A DNA stretch of 6,165 bases, taken from positions 1 to 6,165 of the forward strand of contig JAPLLQ010000050.1 of NCBI GenBank assembly GCA_026387485.1. The letters are read 5' to 3'. This stretch comes from Candidatus Omnitrophota bacterium (GTDB taxonomy: Bacteria; Omnitrophota; Gorgyraeia; Gygaellales; Profunditerraquicolaceae). This document shows, in pieces, positions 1 through 6,165 of this stretch. The translations under genes and the position numbers were made by a program. Within the stretch, counting starts at the first letter, position 1; each line of letters starts with the position of its first letter. The notes below the pieces were generated by a model. The model saw nothing but the letters and a program-made list of their open reading frames with translations, ran no database searches and was not told the origin of the DNA.

Positions 1-281
1 AAAAACTTGAAGAAATTATTCGGTAAAGCTCTGGCCTCTAAATGATAGGCCGGCCGGCCATCTATTACAGCGACCTCCTTAACTTCCAAGGTAATGTAGC
101 CTGAGGGGATGCCAATCCAATCTACGGCATAAACTAATCTTTCTCCTAACTGTATAGACTTAATTGACGCTTCGATTTCGGCGGGTTTTAGATCATGGTT
201 GACTTTTTTATCGTAAGTACGCACCTGATGCGCACAAGAGGAAAGAAATAAAACTAAAACAAAGATCAGCGGTATTCTCAT
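1..281 (-). CDS. Putative lipoprotein with the start of a DUF3108 domain (3' end beyond window)
   Basis: An open frame of 93 codons runs from the ATG at 279-281 off the left edge. It begins MRIPLIFVLVLFLSSCAH: one basic residue, a hydrophobic stretch (3-13) and a lipobox LSSC (13-16), so cleavage before C16 and lipid attachment are predicted. A17 at position +2 is not an inner-membrane retention residue, so an outer-membrane fate is likely. After a polar linker, residues 44-93 read QLGERLVYAVDWIGIPSGY...LEV...VIDGRPAYHLEARA.PNNFF. This fits the DUF3108 opening pattern (GE-x-L-x-Y-x-V-x-W-x-G-I-P-x-G, then GRPAYH, then a residue stretch ending near FF). DUF3108 proteins are Gram-negative envelope proteins of unknown biochemical role. 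The start has an AGAGG RBS and overlaps the nadC TGA by 4 nt (ATGA), indicating the same operon. Signal peptide and frame are seen directly; the family call is from memory of the pattern. Confidence 0.8.
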   Translation of the reverse strand, partial: MRIPLIFVLVLFLSSCAHQVRTYDKKVNHDLKPAEIEASIKSIQLGERLVYAVDWIGIPSGYITLEVKEVAVIDGRPAYHLEARALPNNFFKF

Positions 282-1159
282 AACACCTCTAAAGACATAT
301 CTATCGCCTTAACCGAATGGGTCAATGCTCCGATAGAGATAATATCTACTCCGGTAGCAGCAATCTTTCTGACGCTCTCGAAATCAACCCCTCCGCTGGC
401 TTCTAATTTAGTCGGCAGATGGTGGCTTTTAAATTCAGTGTTATTGCGGATCTTTACCGCTTCTTTTATATCTTCCGGGCTCATATTATCCAACATGATT
501 ACATCCGGCTTAAAATATAACGCATGTTTAAATTCATCTAAATTCTGCACCTCGATTTCAATTTTAAATCCCTTAGGCACACTGGGTAACTTTTCATAGC
601 CTTCGGTGACTTTAATATGGTTATCTTTGATCAAGATCATCTCGTCCAAACCCATGCGGTGGTTATGGCCGCCCCCGACCCTTACCGCGTATTTCTGTAG
701 CTCTCTTAAACCAGGAAGGGTCTTTCGGGTATCGGTAATTTTAGTTTTATATGGCTCGATATGCTCAACATATTCCCGGGTTTTAGTAGCAATACCTGAA
801 AGCATACTTAATAGATTAAGCGCTACCCTTTCAGCGCTTAGAATACCTGCTGCTTGCCCGGATAGTTTAATAATAACTTTTTGGGCTTTTATCTCTTGTC
901 CCTCCTTAGCTAAGGCTTTAAATCTAAGCGAACTGTCAACGGTCTTAAAGACCTTCTCTGCAACATCCAAGCCGCAAAGAACACAGGGCTCTTTAACCAA
1001 AATATCCGCCTCAATCTTCTTATCTTTAGGTATAGTCAACTGTGTAGTTATATCTCCTTTGCCGATATCCTCAATTAAGGAATGGCGGACAATATAATCT
1101 AACTTCTCTTGGTCTAGCTTTGGTTCCGTTTCAGAAAGGAAATATTTACCTAAGCCCAT
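278..1159 (-). CDS. nadC: Nicotinate-nucleotide pyrophosphorylase (carboxylating), quinolinate phosphoribosyltransferase
   Basis: This 293-residue cytosolic enzyme converts quinolinate and PRPP to nicotinate mononucleotide, CO2 and pyrophosphate, the third step of de novo NAD synthesis after NadB (or an equivalent) and NadA, neither of which is in this window. The N-terminal domain shows LIEDIGKGDITTQ (28-40) and ILSAERVALNLLSMLSGIAT (106-125). The alpha/beta barrel shows ITDTRKTLPGLRELQKYAVR (141-160), GGGHNHRMGLDEMILIKDNH (162-181), EIEVQNLDE (201-209), DVIMLDNM (219-226), LEASGGV (252-258) and GVDIISIGALTHS (270-282). R111, R145, K146, H167, R168, K178 and D224 match the expected substrate- and PRPP-binding positions. 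The loop before LEASGG (about 238-251, TEFKSHHLPTK) seems a few residues longer than common. The gene is complete, starts behind a strong RBS inside valS, and its TGA overlaps the next ATG. The related ModD or nicotinate phosphoribosyltransferase are poor alternatives. Confidence 0.96.
   Translation of the reverse strand: MGLGKYFLSETEPKLDQEKLDYIVRHSLIEDIGKGDITTQLTIPKDKKIEADILVKEPCVLCGLDVAEKVFKTVDSSLRFKALAKEGQEIKAQKVIIKLSGQAAGILSAERVALNLLSMLSGIATKTREYVEHIEPYKTKITDTRKTLPGLRELQKYAVRVGGGHNHRMGLDEMILIKDNHIKVTEGYEKLPSVPKGFKIEIEVQNLDEFKHALYFKPDVIMLDNMSPEDIKEAVKIRNNTEFKSHHLPTKLEASGGVDFESVRKIAATGVDIISIGALTHSVKAIDMSLEVL
286..290 (-). promoter_or_regulatory. Ribosome binding site of the downstream lipoprotein gene
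   Basis: AGAGG, then TGTT, then ATG on the minus strand, within the last nadC codons. The 4-nt spacing is a little short but usable. It supports the lipoprotein start at 281. Confidence 0.6.
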
Positions 1160-3773
1160 TTTTCACTCCTTTTAGTTTTTTAAGTTCCTCTTTGAGGCTG
1201 TTTAATTTCTCTCTCTCCTTTTCAACTATTTCAACCGGTGCGTTTTTAAGAAAGTTTTTATTAGCTAACATTGCCTGCTTTGATTTTAGATCGGCCTCGG
1301 TTTTCTGGACTTTCAAATTTATCTTCTCTATCTGTTTTTCTATGTCAATAACGCCCTGAAGGGGTATGGCTATATGCATATCTTTTAAGACATTAACGAA
1401 TTCGCCTTTCAAAATCCGGTACTCATCTTTAACCGATAACCGGCTTAAGCGGCAAAGGTTTTTTATATCCGGCGAAAGAGCTTCGATGAAAGCTCTCTTT
1501 ATTTTATTGACACAAGAAATCTTAACTTCCAGATTATTTAAGCCTGAGGTTAAATCCAATTCCGAACGCATATTCCTTATAGTTGTAATAATTTCGCATA
1601 CCTCATTCATCTGATTTTCTATTTTTTTATCAATAATATCTTCCTGAATATGCGGCCAGGACGAAAGCATAATTGAACTACCTTCATGCGGAAGCTTCTG
1701 CCATATCTCTTCCGTGATAAAAGGCATGAAGGGATGCAGTACCCTTAAGAATTTTTCAAGTATTTTATACATGACTACCTGATTATGCCGGTCGGTTATA
1801 TTAGATTTGATTAATTCCAGGTACCAATCGCAAAATTCATGCCAGAAGAACCCGTAAACCAGGTTAGCTGCTTCATTAAACTGATACTTCTCCAGATTTT
1901 TCTCCACACTTTTAAGGGTTGAATAAAATCTGCTCAATATCCAACGGTTAACTAAACTGAGATCATCTTTCTTAAATAATAGACAAAGGTCGGTCTTAAT
2001 AACAGAAGCATCCGGATTCATTAGGATAAACCTTGAGGCATTCCATAGTTTATTGGCAAAATTCCTTCCCTGCTCAAATCTTTCCTTAGATAAATAGACA
2101 TCCTGTCCTTGAGCGGTTATAGAAATAAGGCTAAAACGCAAAGCATCAGTACCGTATTCATTGATTATATCCAAGGGGTCAATAATATTACCTAAAGATT
2201 TAGACATCTTTTTTCCTTCAATATCCCGTACAGTCCCATGAATATAAACATCCTTAAAAGGAATCTCTCTCATAAATTCTAAACTAGCCATAATCATCCG
2301 GGCAACCCAAAAAAATATGATTTCCGGGGCAGTAACCAGGGTCGAAGTAGGATAAAAATATTTGAGGTCCTCCTGATTTTTAAAAGTAGCAAAGGGCCAG
2401 AGCCATGAAGAAAACCAGGTATCCAGAACATCCTCATCCTGATAGATATCCTGGCCTTTACATTTAAGACAGCTAGCAGGTTTAGCTTTAGAAACTATTG
2501 GTTCATTGCATTTACGGCAATAATAAACCGGAATGCGGTGCCCCCACCAGATTTGCCGGGATATACACCAATCTTGAATATTCTCCATCCAGTTTAAATA
2601 TACCTTGGTCCAACGCTTAGGATAAAATTTTATCTTTCCTTTTTTTACTGCTTCAATTGCAGGCCCAGCTAAGGGTTTCATCTTGACAAACCACTGTTCG
2701 GATAAATACGGCTCAACTATTGTATGGCAGCGGTAACAATGGCCGGCGGATAATTGATGCGGCTCTACCTTTTGAAGTAACCCCTGCTCTTTTAAATCCT
2801 CTAAAATAACCTCCCTTGCCTCAAACCTATCCATATCGCGGTAGTCACCGGCTAGCGTATTCATCCGACCATCAGGATGCATTACATTTATGAATTCAAG
2901 ATTATGTTTTTTTCCTAATGCGTAATCATTCGGATCATGCGCCGGCGTGACCTTGACCGCTCCGCTACCAAATTTCATATCCACCATTGAATCAGCGATT
3001 ATTTTTATTTGACGGTTAACTAAGGGCAAAATTAAAGTTTTACCGATAAGCTTCTTATACCGCTTATCCTTCGGATTAACCGCAACCGCAGTATCACCTA
3101 GCATTGTCTCCGGCCGCGTAGTCGCCACAACAATAAATTCTTTAGAATCCTTAAATGGATACTTAAGGTAATAGAGATTCCCCTGTAGGGTACGGTGAGC
3201 TGCTTCTTCATCGGATAATGCGGTTTGGCAACGCGGGCACCAGTTGATAATATAGCTGCCCCGGTAAATCAAACCCTTCTCATATAGCCAGACAAATACC
3301 TCCCTGACCGCCTGAGAATATTCCTTATCCATGGTGAAACGCAAGCGTTGCCAATCACAAGATGAGCCTAATTTTTTAAGTTGATGGATAATCGTTGAAC
3401 CGTACTGCTCTTTCCACTCCCAGACCCTTTGGATGAATTTATCCCGGCCTAAATCCTGGCGCTTAAGATTCTCTTTGGCTATTGATTTCTCAACAACATT
3501 CTGAGTAGCGATACCGGCGTGGTCAGTCCCCGGCATCCAAAGCGCCTCAAAGCCCTTCATACGCTGATAACGAATAAGGATATCTTGAATGGTATTATTT
3601 AAGGCATGCCCCATGTGCAGGATACCGGTGACATTGGGCGGCGGGATTACTATGCAAAATGGCTTCTTAGAAATACTGGGTTTGGCAGAAAATAATTTGT
3701 TCTCTTCCCAGAATTTATACCACTTATCTTCAACATCTTTGGGGTTATACTGCTTTGGGATTTCATCTATCAT
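1146..3773 (-). CDS. valS: Valine--tRNA ligase (ValRS)
   Basis: This 875-residue class I aminoacyl-tRNA synthetase attaches valine to tRNA-Val with ATP in the cytosol and edits mischarged threonine. The Rossmann fold carries the HIGH motif as HMGH (53-56) after PPPNVTG, then GTDHAGIATQ (82-91). The CP1 editing domain (about 190-340) shows TTRPETMLGDTAVAVNP (218-234) and VTPAHDPNDY (275-284). KMSKS is at 522-526 in GKKMSKSLGN. The anticodon-binding helical domain (about 600-750) contains FCDWYLELIK. The C-terminal arm (about 810-868) is a charged heptad-like coiled coil (IEKQIEKINLKVQKTEADL...), present in ValRS and absent from IleRS, which settles the choice between them. Cys pairs C179/C182 with C346/C349, and C419/C422 with C435/C438, look like two zinc sites as in Thermus ValRS. 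The gene is complete at the family's usual length. The start is fixed by the ATGA overlap with cimA, and the end runs 14 nt into nadC. All key motifs are intact. Confidence 0.97.
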   Translation of the reverse strand: MIDEIPKQYNPKDVEDKWYKFWEENKLFSAKPSISKKPFCIVIPPPNVTGILHMGHALNNTIQDILIRYQRMKGFEALWMPGTDHAGIATQNVVEKSIAKENLKRQDLGRDKFIQRVWEWKEQYGSTIIHQLKKLGSSCDWQRLRFTMDKEYSQAVREVFVWLYEKGLIYRGSYIINWCPRCQTALSDEEAAHRTLQGNLYYLKYPFKDSKEFIVVATTRPETMLGDTAVAVNPKDKRYKKLIGKTLILPLVNRQIKIIADSMVDMKFGSGAVKVTPAHDPNDYALGKKHNLEFINVMHPDGRMNTLAGDYRDMDRFEAREVILEDLKEQGLLQKVEPHQLSAGHCYRCHTIVEPYLSEQWFVKMKPLAGPAIEAVKKGKIKFYPKRWTKVYLNWMENIQDWCISRQIWWGHRIPVYYCRKCNEPIVSKAKPASCLKCKGQDIYQDEDVLDTWFSSWLWPFATFKNQEDLKYFYPTSTLVTAPEIIFFWVARMIMASLEFMREIPFKDVYIHGTVRDIEGKKMSKSLGNIIDPLDIINEYGTDALRFSLISITAQGQDVYLSKERFEQGRNFANKLWNASRFILMNPDASVIKTDLCLLFKKDDLSLVNRWILSRFYSTLKSVEKNLEKYQFNEAANLVYGFFWHEFCDWYLELIKSNITDRHNQVVMYKILEKFLRVLHPFMPFITEEIWQKLPHEGSSIMLSSWPHIQEDIIDKKIENQMNEVCEIITTIRNMRSELDLTSGLNNLEVKISCVNKIKRAFIEALSPDIKNLCRLSRLSVKDEYRILKGEFVNVLKDMHIAIPLQGVIDIEKQIEKINLKVQKTEADLKSKQAMLANKNFLKNAPVEIVEKEREKLNSLKEELKKLKGVKNGLR
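1164..1171 (-). promoter_or_regulatory. Ribosome binding site of nadC, inside the valS 3' end
   Basis: AAGGAGTG lies on the minus strand with the GGAG core 6 nt before the ATG at 1157-1159, the strongest Shine-Dalgarno in the window. It lies within the last codons of valS and supports the ATG (MGLGK) as the nadC start, giving a 14-nt overlap with valS in a different frame. Confidence 0.78.
3770..3773 (-). other. ATGA stop/start overlap, cimA-valS
   Basis: The minus strand reads CTGAAATGATAGAT: the cimA stop TGA (3772-3770) shares two bases with the valS ATG (3773-3771). The upstream AAAGATAACC is at best a weak Shine-Dalgarno, so valS translation probably depends on ribosomes finishing cimA (inference). 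There is no room here for a T-box leader, which often precedes aminoacyl-tRNA synthetase genes in Firmicutes. Confidence 0.8.
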
Positions 3774-5338
3774 TTCAGGTTATCTTTAAGAAGCTTATAT
3801 TCCACACTATCAATCAGCGCTTGCCAACTGGCTTCAATGATATTTTCTGATACGCCGATAGTATTCCAGCTGTCTTTTTCATCCTGCGACTGGATCAACA
3901 CCCTAACTTTAGCTGCGGTCCCGGCTTTTTCATCCAGTACCCGGACTTTAAAATCAGATAAGCGCATTTTAGAGAGCGTAGGATAAAAATCACGCAGGGC
4001 CTTGCGTAAAGCATTATCCAAAGCATTCACCGGCCCGTCACCTTCAGCAGCAGTATGTTCTTTTACGCCCTTCACCTTTAGCTTCATGATCGCTTCAGAG
4101 GTAATTTTCTTATCTGACAGCTTTTCAATAACTACCCGAAAACCCTCTAATTCAAAAAACTTTTTATATTTTTTAAGCGACCGCTTCATCAATAACTCAA
4201 AGGAAGCCTCAGCTGCCTCAAAGTGATAACCCTGGTGCTCTAAATTCTGGACTAATTTTAAAATCTTCTTAGTCTGAGGATTCTCTTTACTTAAATCCAA
4301 TTCCAAGTCTTTAGCCCTAAGTAATACTCCGCTTTTTCCGGCTAATTCAGAGACCAGTATCCTGCGGTGGTTACCGACTAATATTGGATCAATATGCTCA
4401 TAGGTCTTAGGGTTCTTAACTACAGCATTAATATGCACCCCTCCCTTATGAGCAAAGGCTGATACACCCACATAAGGCTGATCACTTCTTTGATTCATAT
4501 TGCTAATCTCACTGACAAAATGCGAAACAGCGGTAAGCTCTTTTAATTTATTATCCAAGATGCAATCAATACCCATCTTTAGCTTAAGATTAGCGATAAT
4601 CGAAATAAGGTCAGCATTTCCGCAGCGCTCTCCGATTCCGTTAATTGTCCCCTGGACCATATCTGCCCCTGCCTCAACCGCAGTCAGAGAATTAGCAACA
4701 GCCAGACCGCTGTCATTATGGCAGTGGATCCCCAGTAAAACTTTAATTTGCGGCTTGATCTCTTTAATTATCCTGCTTAATTCTGAAGTAAGTGTACCGC
4801 CATTGGTATCGCATAAAACAACTGCCTTGGCTCCTGCTTCCTGAGCGCTTAAAAGGCACTTTAAGCTGTATTCAGGATTATCTTTATATGCATCAAAGAA
4901 ATGCTCAGCGTCATAAAAAACAGTTAAGCCCTGTCCGGTGAGAAAACCCACCGTATCCTTAATCATACTAAGGTTTTCCTCAAGCGTAGTCCTTAAAACA
5001 TCTGTAATATGAAGATCCCAGGTCTTGCCAAAAATAGTAACCAGCTTCACCTTAGATCTTACCAGGGCTTTTAGATTACTATCGTCCTTAGATTTAGTGC
5101 CGCTTTTACGGGTTGAGCCAAAAGCAACCAATTCGGCATTCTTAAGCTGCTCTTTATTCATCTTAAGAAAAAATTCCATATCTTTAGGATTAGAGCCCGG
5201 CCAGCCTCCTTCAATATAATGCACCCCCAGCATATCCAATTCCCGGGCAATGCGCACCTTATCCATTACAGAATAAGAGATCCCTTCACCTTGAGAACCG
5301 TCACGTAAGGTAGTATCGTATAATTTTACTTTTCTCAT
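3770..5338 (-). CDS. cimA: (R)-citramalate synthase
   Basis: This 522-residue enzyme of the 2-isopropylmalate/homocitrate synthase family condenses pyruvate with acetyl-CoA to (R)-citramalate in the cytosol. That starts the threonine-independent route to 2-oxobutyrate and isoleucine. The N-terminal TIM barrel (about 1-280) begins with YDTTLRDGSQGEG (7-19). It has the YIEGGWPGSNPKD segment (41-53) typical of the CimA branch and not of LeuA, metal-ligand HCHND (205-209) and GIGERCGN (234-241). A linker region holds AFAHKGGVH (294-302). The C-terminal LeuA-type dimer/allosteric domain (about 390-520) contains AAEGDGPVNALDNALRKAL (430-448); in the family it usually senses isoleucine. Length is normal and nothing is missing. 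The ATG start has a good RBS 9 nt after lysC. The last codon and stop overlap the valS ATG in ATGA. lysC next to cimA is a known arrangement in Geobacter-type genomes. Homocitrate or 2-isopropylmalate synthase is a less likely alternative. Confidence 0.93.
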   Translation of the reverse strand: MRKVKLYDTTLRDGSQGEGISYSVMDKVRIARELDMLGVHYIEGGWPGSNPKDMEFFLKMNKEQLKNAELVAFGSTRKSGTKSKDDSNLKALVRSKVKLVTIFGKTWDLHITDVLRTTLEENLSMIKDTVGFLTGQGLTVFYDAEHFFDAYKDNPEYSLKCLLSAQEAGAKAVVLCDTNGGTLTSELSRIIKEIKPQIKVLLGIHCHNDSGLAVANSLTAVEAGADMVQGTINGIGERCGNADLISIIANLKLKMGIDCILDNKLKELTAVSHFVSEISNMNQRSDQPYVGVSAFAHKGGVHINAVVKNPKTYEHIDPILVGNHRRILVSELAGKSGVLLRAKDLELDLSKENPQTKKILKLVQNLEHQGYHFEAAEASFELLMKRSLKKYKKFFELEGFRVVIEKLSDKKITSEAIMKLKVKGVKEHTAAEGDGPVNALDNALRKALRDFYPTLSKMRLSDFKVRVLDEKAGTAAKVRVLIQSQDEKDSWNTIGVSENIIEASWQALIDSVEYKLLKDNLK

Positions 5339-5343
5339 TTTTA

Positions 5344-5349
5344 CCTCTT
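5344..5349 (-). promoter_or_regulatory. Ribosome binding site of cimA, overlapping the lysC stop
   Basis: On the minus strand the sequence reads TAAGAGGTAAAAATG. AAGAGG is a good Shine-Dalgarno match, 5 nt before the cimA ATG, and its first two bases are part of the lysC TAA stop. This supports the chosen cimA start and means ribosomes ending lysC sit on the cimA initiation site, so coupled translation is plausible (inference). Confidence 0.75.
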
Positions 5350-5794
5350 AAGCTTTAGCCAATCCAAATTTTCCATGCAAAGCCTTAACCGCGGTCTCTG
5401 CATATTTTTTCTGAATAATACAGGATATGCTTATATCCGAGGTAGAGATCATCTCAATATTCACCTTATGCTCGGCTAAAACCTCAAACATCTTAGCCGC
5501 AACTCCCGAATGCGACTTCATCCCCACCCCGACAATAGAAACCCTGGCAATATCATTATCTTCCAGAACTTCACCTGCCCCGATATTCTTGGCTACCTTT
5601 TTAGTAATCCTTAGAGTCTTCGGCGCATTCCCTTTATTGACAGTAAAAGATATATCAGTCTGACGCAGATGGCTGACATTCTGCACAATCATATCTACGC
5701 TGACACCCTTAGTGGCGAGCTCATTAAAAATCTTAGCCGCTATTCCCGGACGGTCAGGAACATTGCAAACCGTAACCTTTGACTCACTGTATTT
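5348..5794 (-). pseudogene. lysC: Aspartokinase, C-terminal ACT-domain fragment (out of frame with the kinase part)
   Basis: This frame is open from just after a TAA at 5795-5797 to the TAA at 5348-5350, 148 codons. It carries the tandem ACT regulatory domains of aspartokinase, which in the family bind lysine and/or threonine for feedback inhibition. The first ACT domain shows ESKVTV then VPDRPGIAAKIF and VDMIVQNVS; the second shows GVGMKSHSGVAAKMF and IEMISTSDISIS. It ends near the usual C-terminus. The linker and first strand of ACT1 (family pattern PGT-x-I ... VSGVA) are absent. The first ATG in frame is at 5690-5692 (MIVQN), which would begin in the middle of ACT1 and has only a weak purine stretch upstream, so a functional separate regulatory subunit is unlikely, although some families do make a beta subunit from an internal start. 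No further stops or frame changes occur, which suggests a very recent lesion or an artefact. The stop codon is merged with the ribosome binding site of cimA. Confidence 0.88.
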
Positions 5795-6165
5795 TTAAAA
5801 CTTGAGCGCACATGTATAGGTACATCGAATTTTTTGGCTACTTCTATGGAACGAGCTTGCATTACCTGGGCACCCAAGGAAGCCATCTCAAGCATCTCGT
5901 CATAGGTGATCTGGTGGATTTTTCTTGCCTTTGGCTCAATACGCGGATCAGTAGTATAGATCCCCTCTACGTCAGTATATATTTCACACTCATCGGCTTT
6001 TAATTCCTTAGCCAGGGCCACAGCTGTTAAGTCTGAACCGCCGCGGCCTAAAGTAGTAATATCCTGATTCAAGGTAACTCCCTGAAACCCGGCAACAATC
6101 ACGATTTTTCCCTGCTTCAACGCCTCTTTAATCTTATCGGCATTTATTTTAATAATCCTTGCCCG
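5740..6165 (-). pseudogene. lysC: Aspartokinase, catalytic-domain fragment (5' end beyond window; frame lost near 5790)
   Basis: This is the later part of the amino-acid kinase domain of aspartate kinase, which phosphorylates L-aspartate to aspartyl-4-phosphate, the first cytosolic step toward lysine/diaminopimelate, threonine and methionine. The frame is open from the right edge (first codons read RARIIKINAD), so the true start lies outside; in family members about 100 further residues precede this point. Visible motifs, numbered from the edge: IVIVAGFQG (21-29), TTLGRGGSDLTA (37-48), YTDVEGIYTTDPR (63-75), the helix EMLEMASLGAQVMQARS (90-106) and VPIHVRSSF (115-123). After about T126 the family match stops and 15 unrelated residues lead to a TAG at 5740-5742. 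The missing continuation is found in another frame (entry at 5348-5794). A separate start at the TTG at 6120 is unlikely because the homology runs through it. Identity is secure; whether the gene is truly broken or misassembled cannot be told from the sequence. Confidence 0.9.

Noticed and set aside
606..1097. 163-residue plus-strand open frame opposite nadC
   Set aside because: It lies entirely antisense to a well-supported nadC, has no recognisable domain or RBS, and has the low-complexity look of a shadow frame.
1120..1359. Plus-strand open frame spanning the valS/nadC junction, with hydrophobic stretches that could suggest a small membrane protein
   Set aside because: The Phe/Leu/Ser richness is the complement of the Lys/Glu-rich valS coiled coil, so it is a composition artefact.
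3770..3800. T-box or other leader controlling valS
   Set aside because: valS starts within the cimA stop codon, leaving no untranslated leader, and no specifier or antiterminator structure can be placed without lying inside the cimA coding sequence.
4500..4844. 114-residue plus-strand open frame opposite cimA
   Set aside because: It is antisense to the conserved TIM barrel region of cimA, with no family resemblance and no start signals; a shadow frame.
5786..5805. Programmed -1 ribosomal frameshift at TTTTAAAAAT joining the two lysC frames
   Set aside because: The codons TTT AAA AAT do not form an aligned X XXY YYZ slippery heptamer; the -1 frame has a TAA at 5795-5797 immediately upstream; and recoding would not replace the ~25 missing family residues.

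Overview
All recognisable genes in this window lie on the minus strand and are packed like one operon, so transcription runs from the right edge to the left edge. In transcription order they are a broken aspartokinase (lysC, cut by the right edge), citramalate synthase (cimA), valyl-tRNA synthetase (valS), quinolinate phosphoribosyltransferase (nadC) and the start of a DUF3108-type lipoprotein (cut by the left edge). Junctions are very tight: a 9-nt gap between lysC and cimA, a 4-nt ATGA overlap cimA/valS, a 14-nt overlap valS/nadC and a 4-nt ATGA overlap nadC/lipoprotein. There is no non-coding stretch long enough for a promoter, riboswitch, T-box leader or terminator. I saw no RNA genes, mobile elements, repeats or CRISPR. 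The operon's promoter and terminator must lie outside the window.

The DNA is moderately AT-rich by eye. A lipoprotein signal followed by a DUF3108 start suggests a Gram-negative, didermic bacterium. The lysC-cimA order is familiar from Geobacter-like Deltaproteobacteria. The ValS and CimA sequences look like those of uncultured environmental lineages, and Candidatus Omnitrophota is my best guess. That assignment is inference and not firm.

Functionally, aspartokinase opens the aspartate family (Lys/Thr/Met and diaminopimelate). CimA opens the threonine-independent route to isoleucine from pyruvate and acetyl-CoA. ValS charges tRNA with valine, an amino acid made by the same late enzymes that make isoleucine. 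NadC makes nicotinate mononucleotide for NAD. The lipoprotein's job is unknown.

The main anomaly is in lysC. The reading frame changes near position 5790, and roughly 25-28 residues that normally join the kinase domain to the first ACT domain are absent. The simplest reading is a deletion of 3n+1 bases, either real and recent or an assembly error. The rest of the window is conserved core metabolism, and I found no credible novel system.
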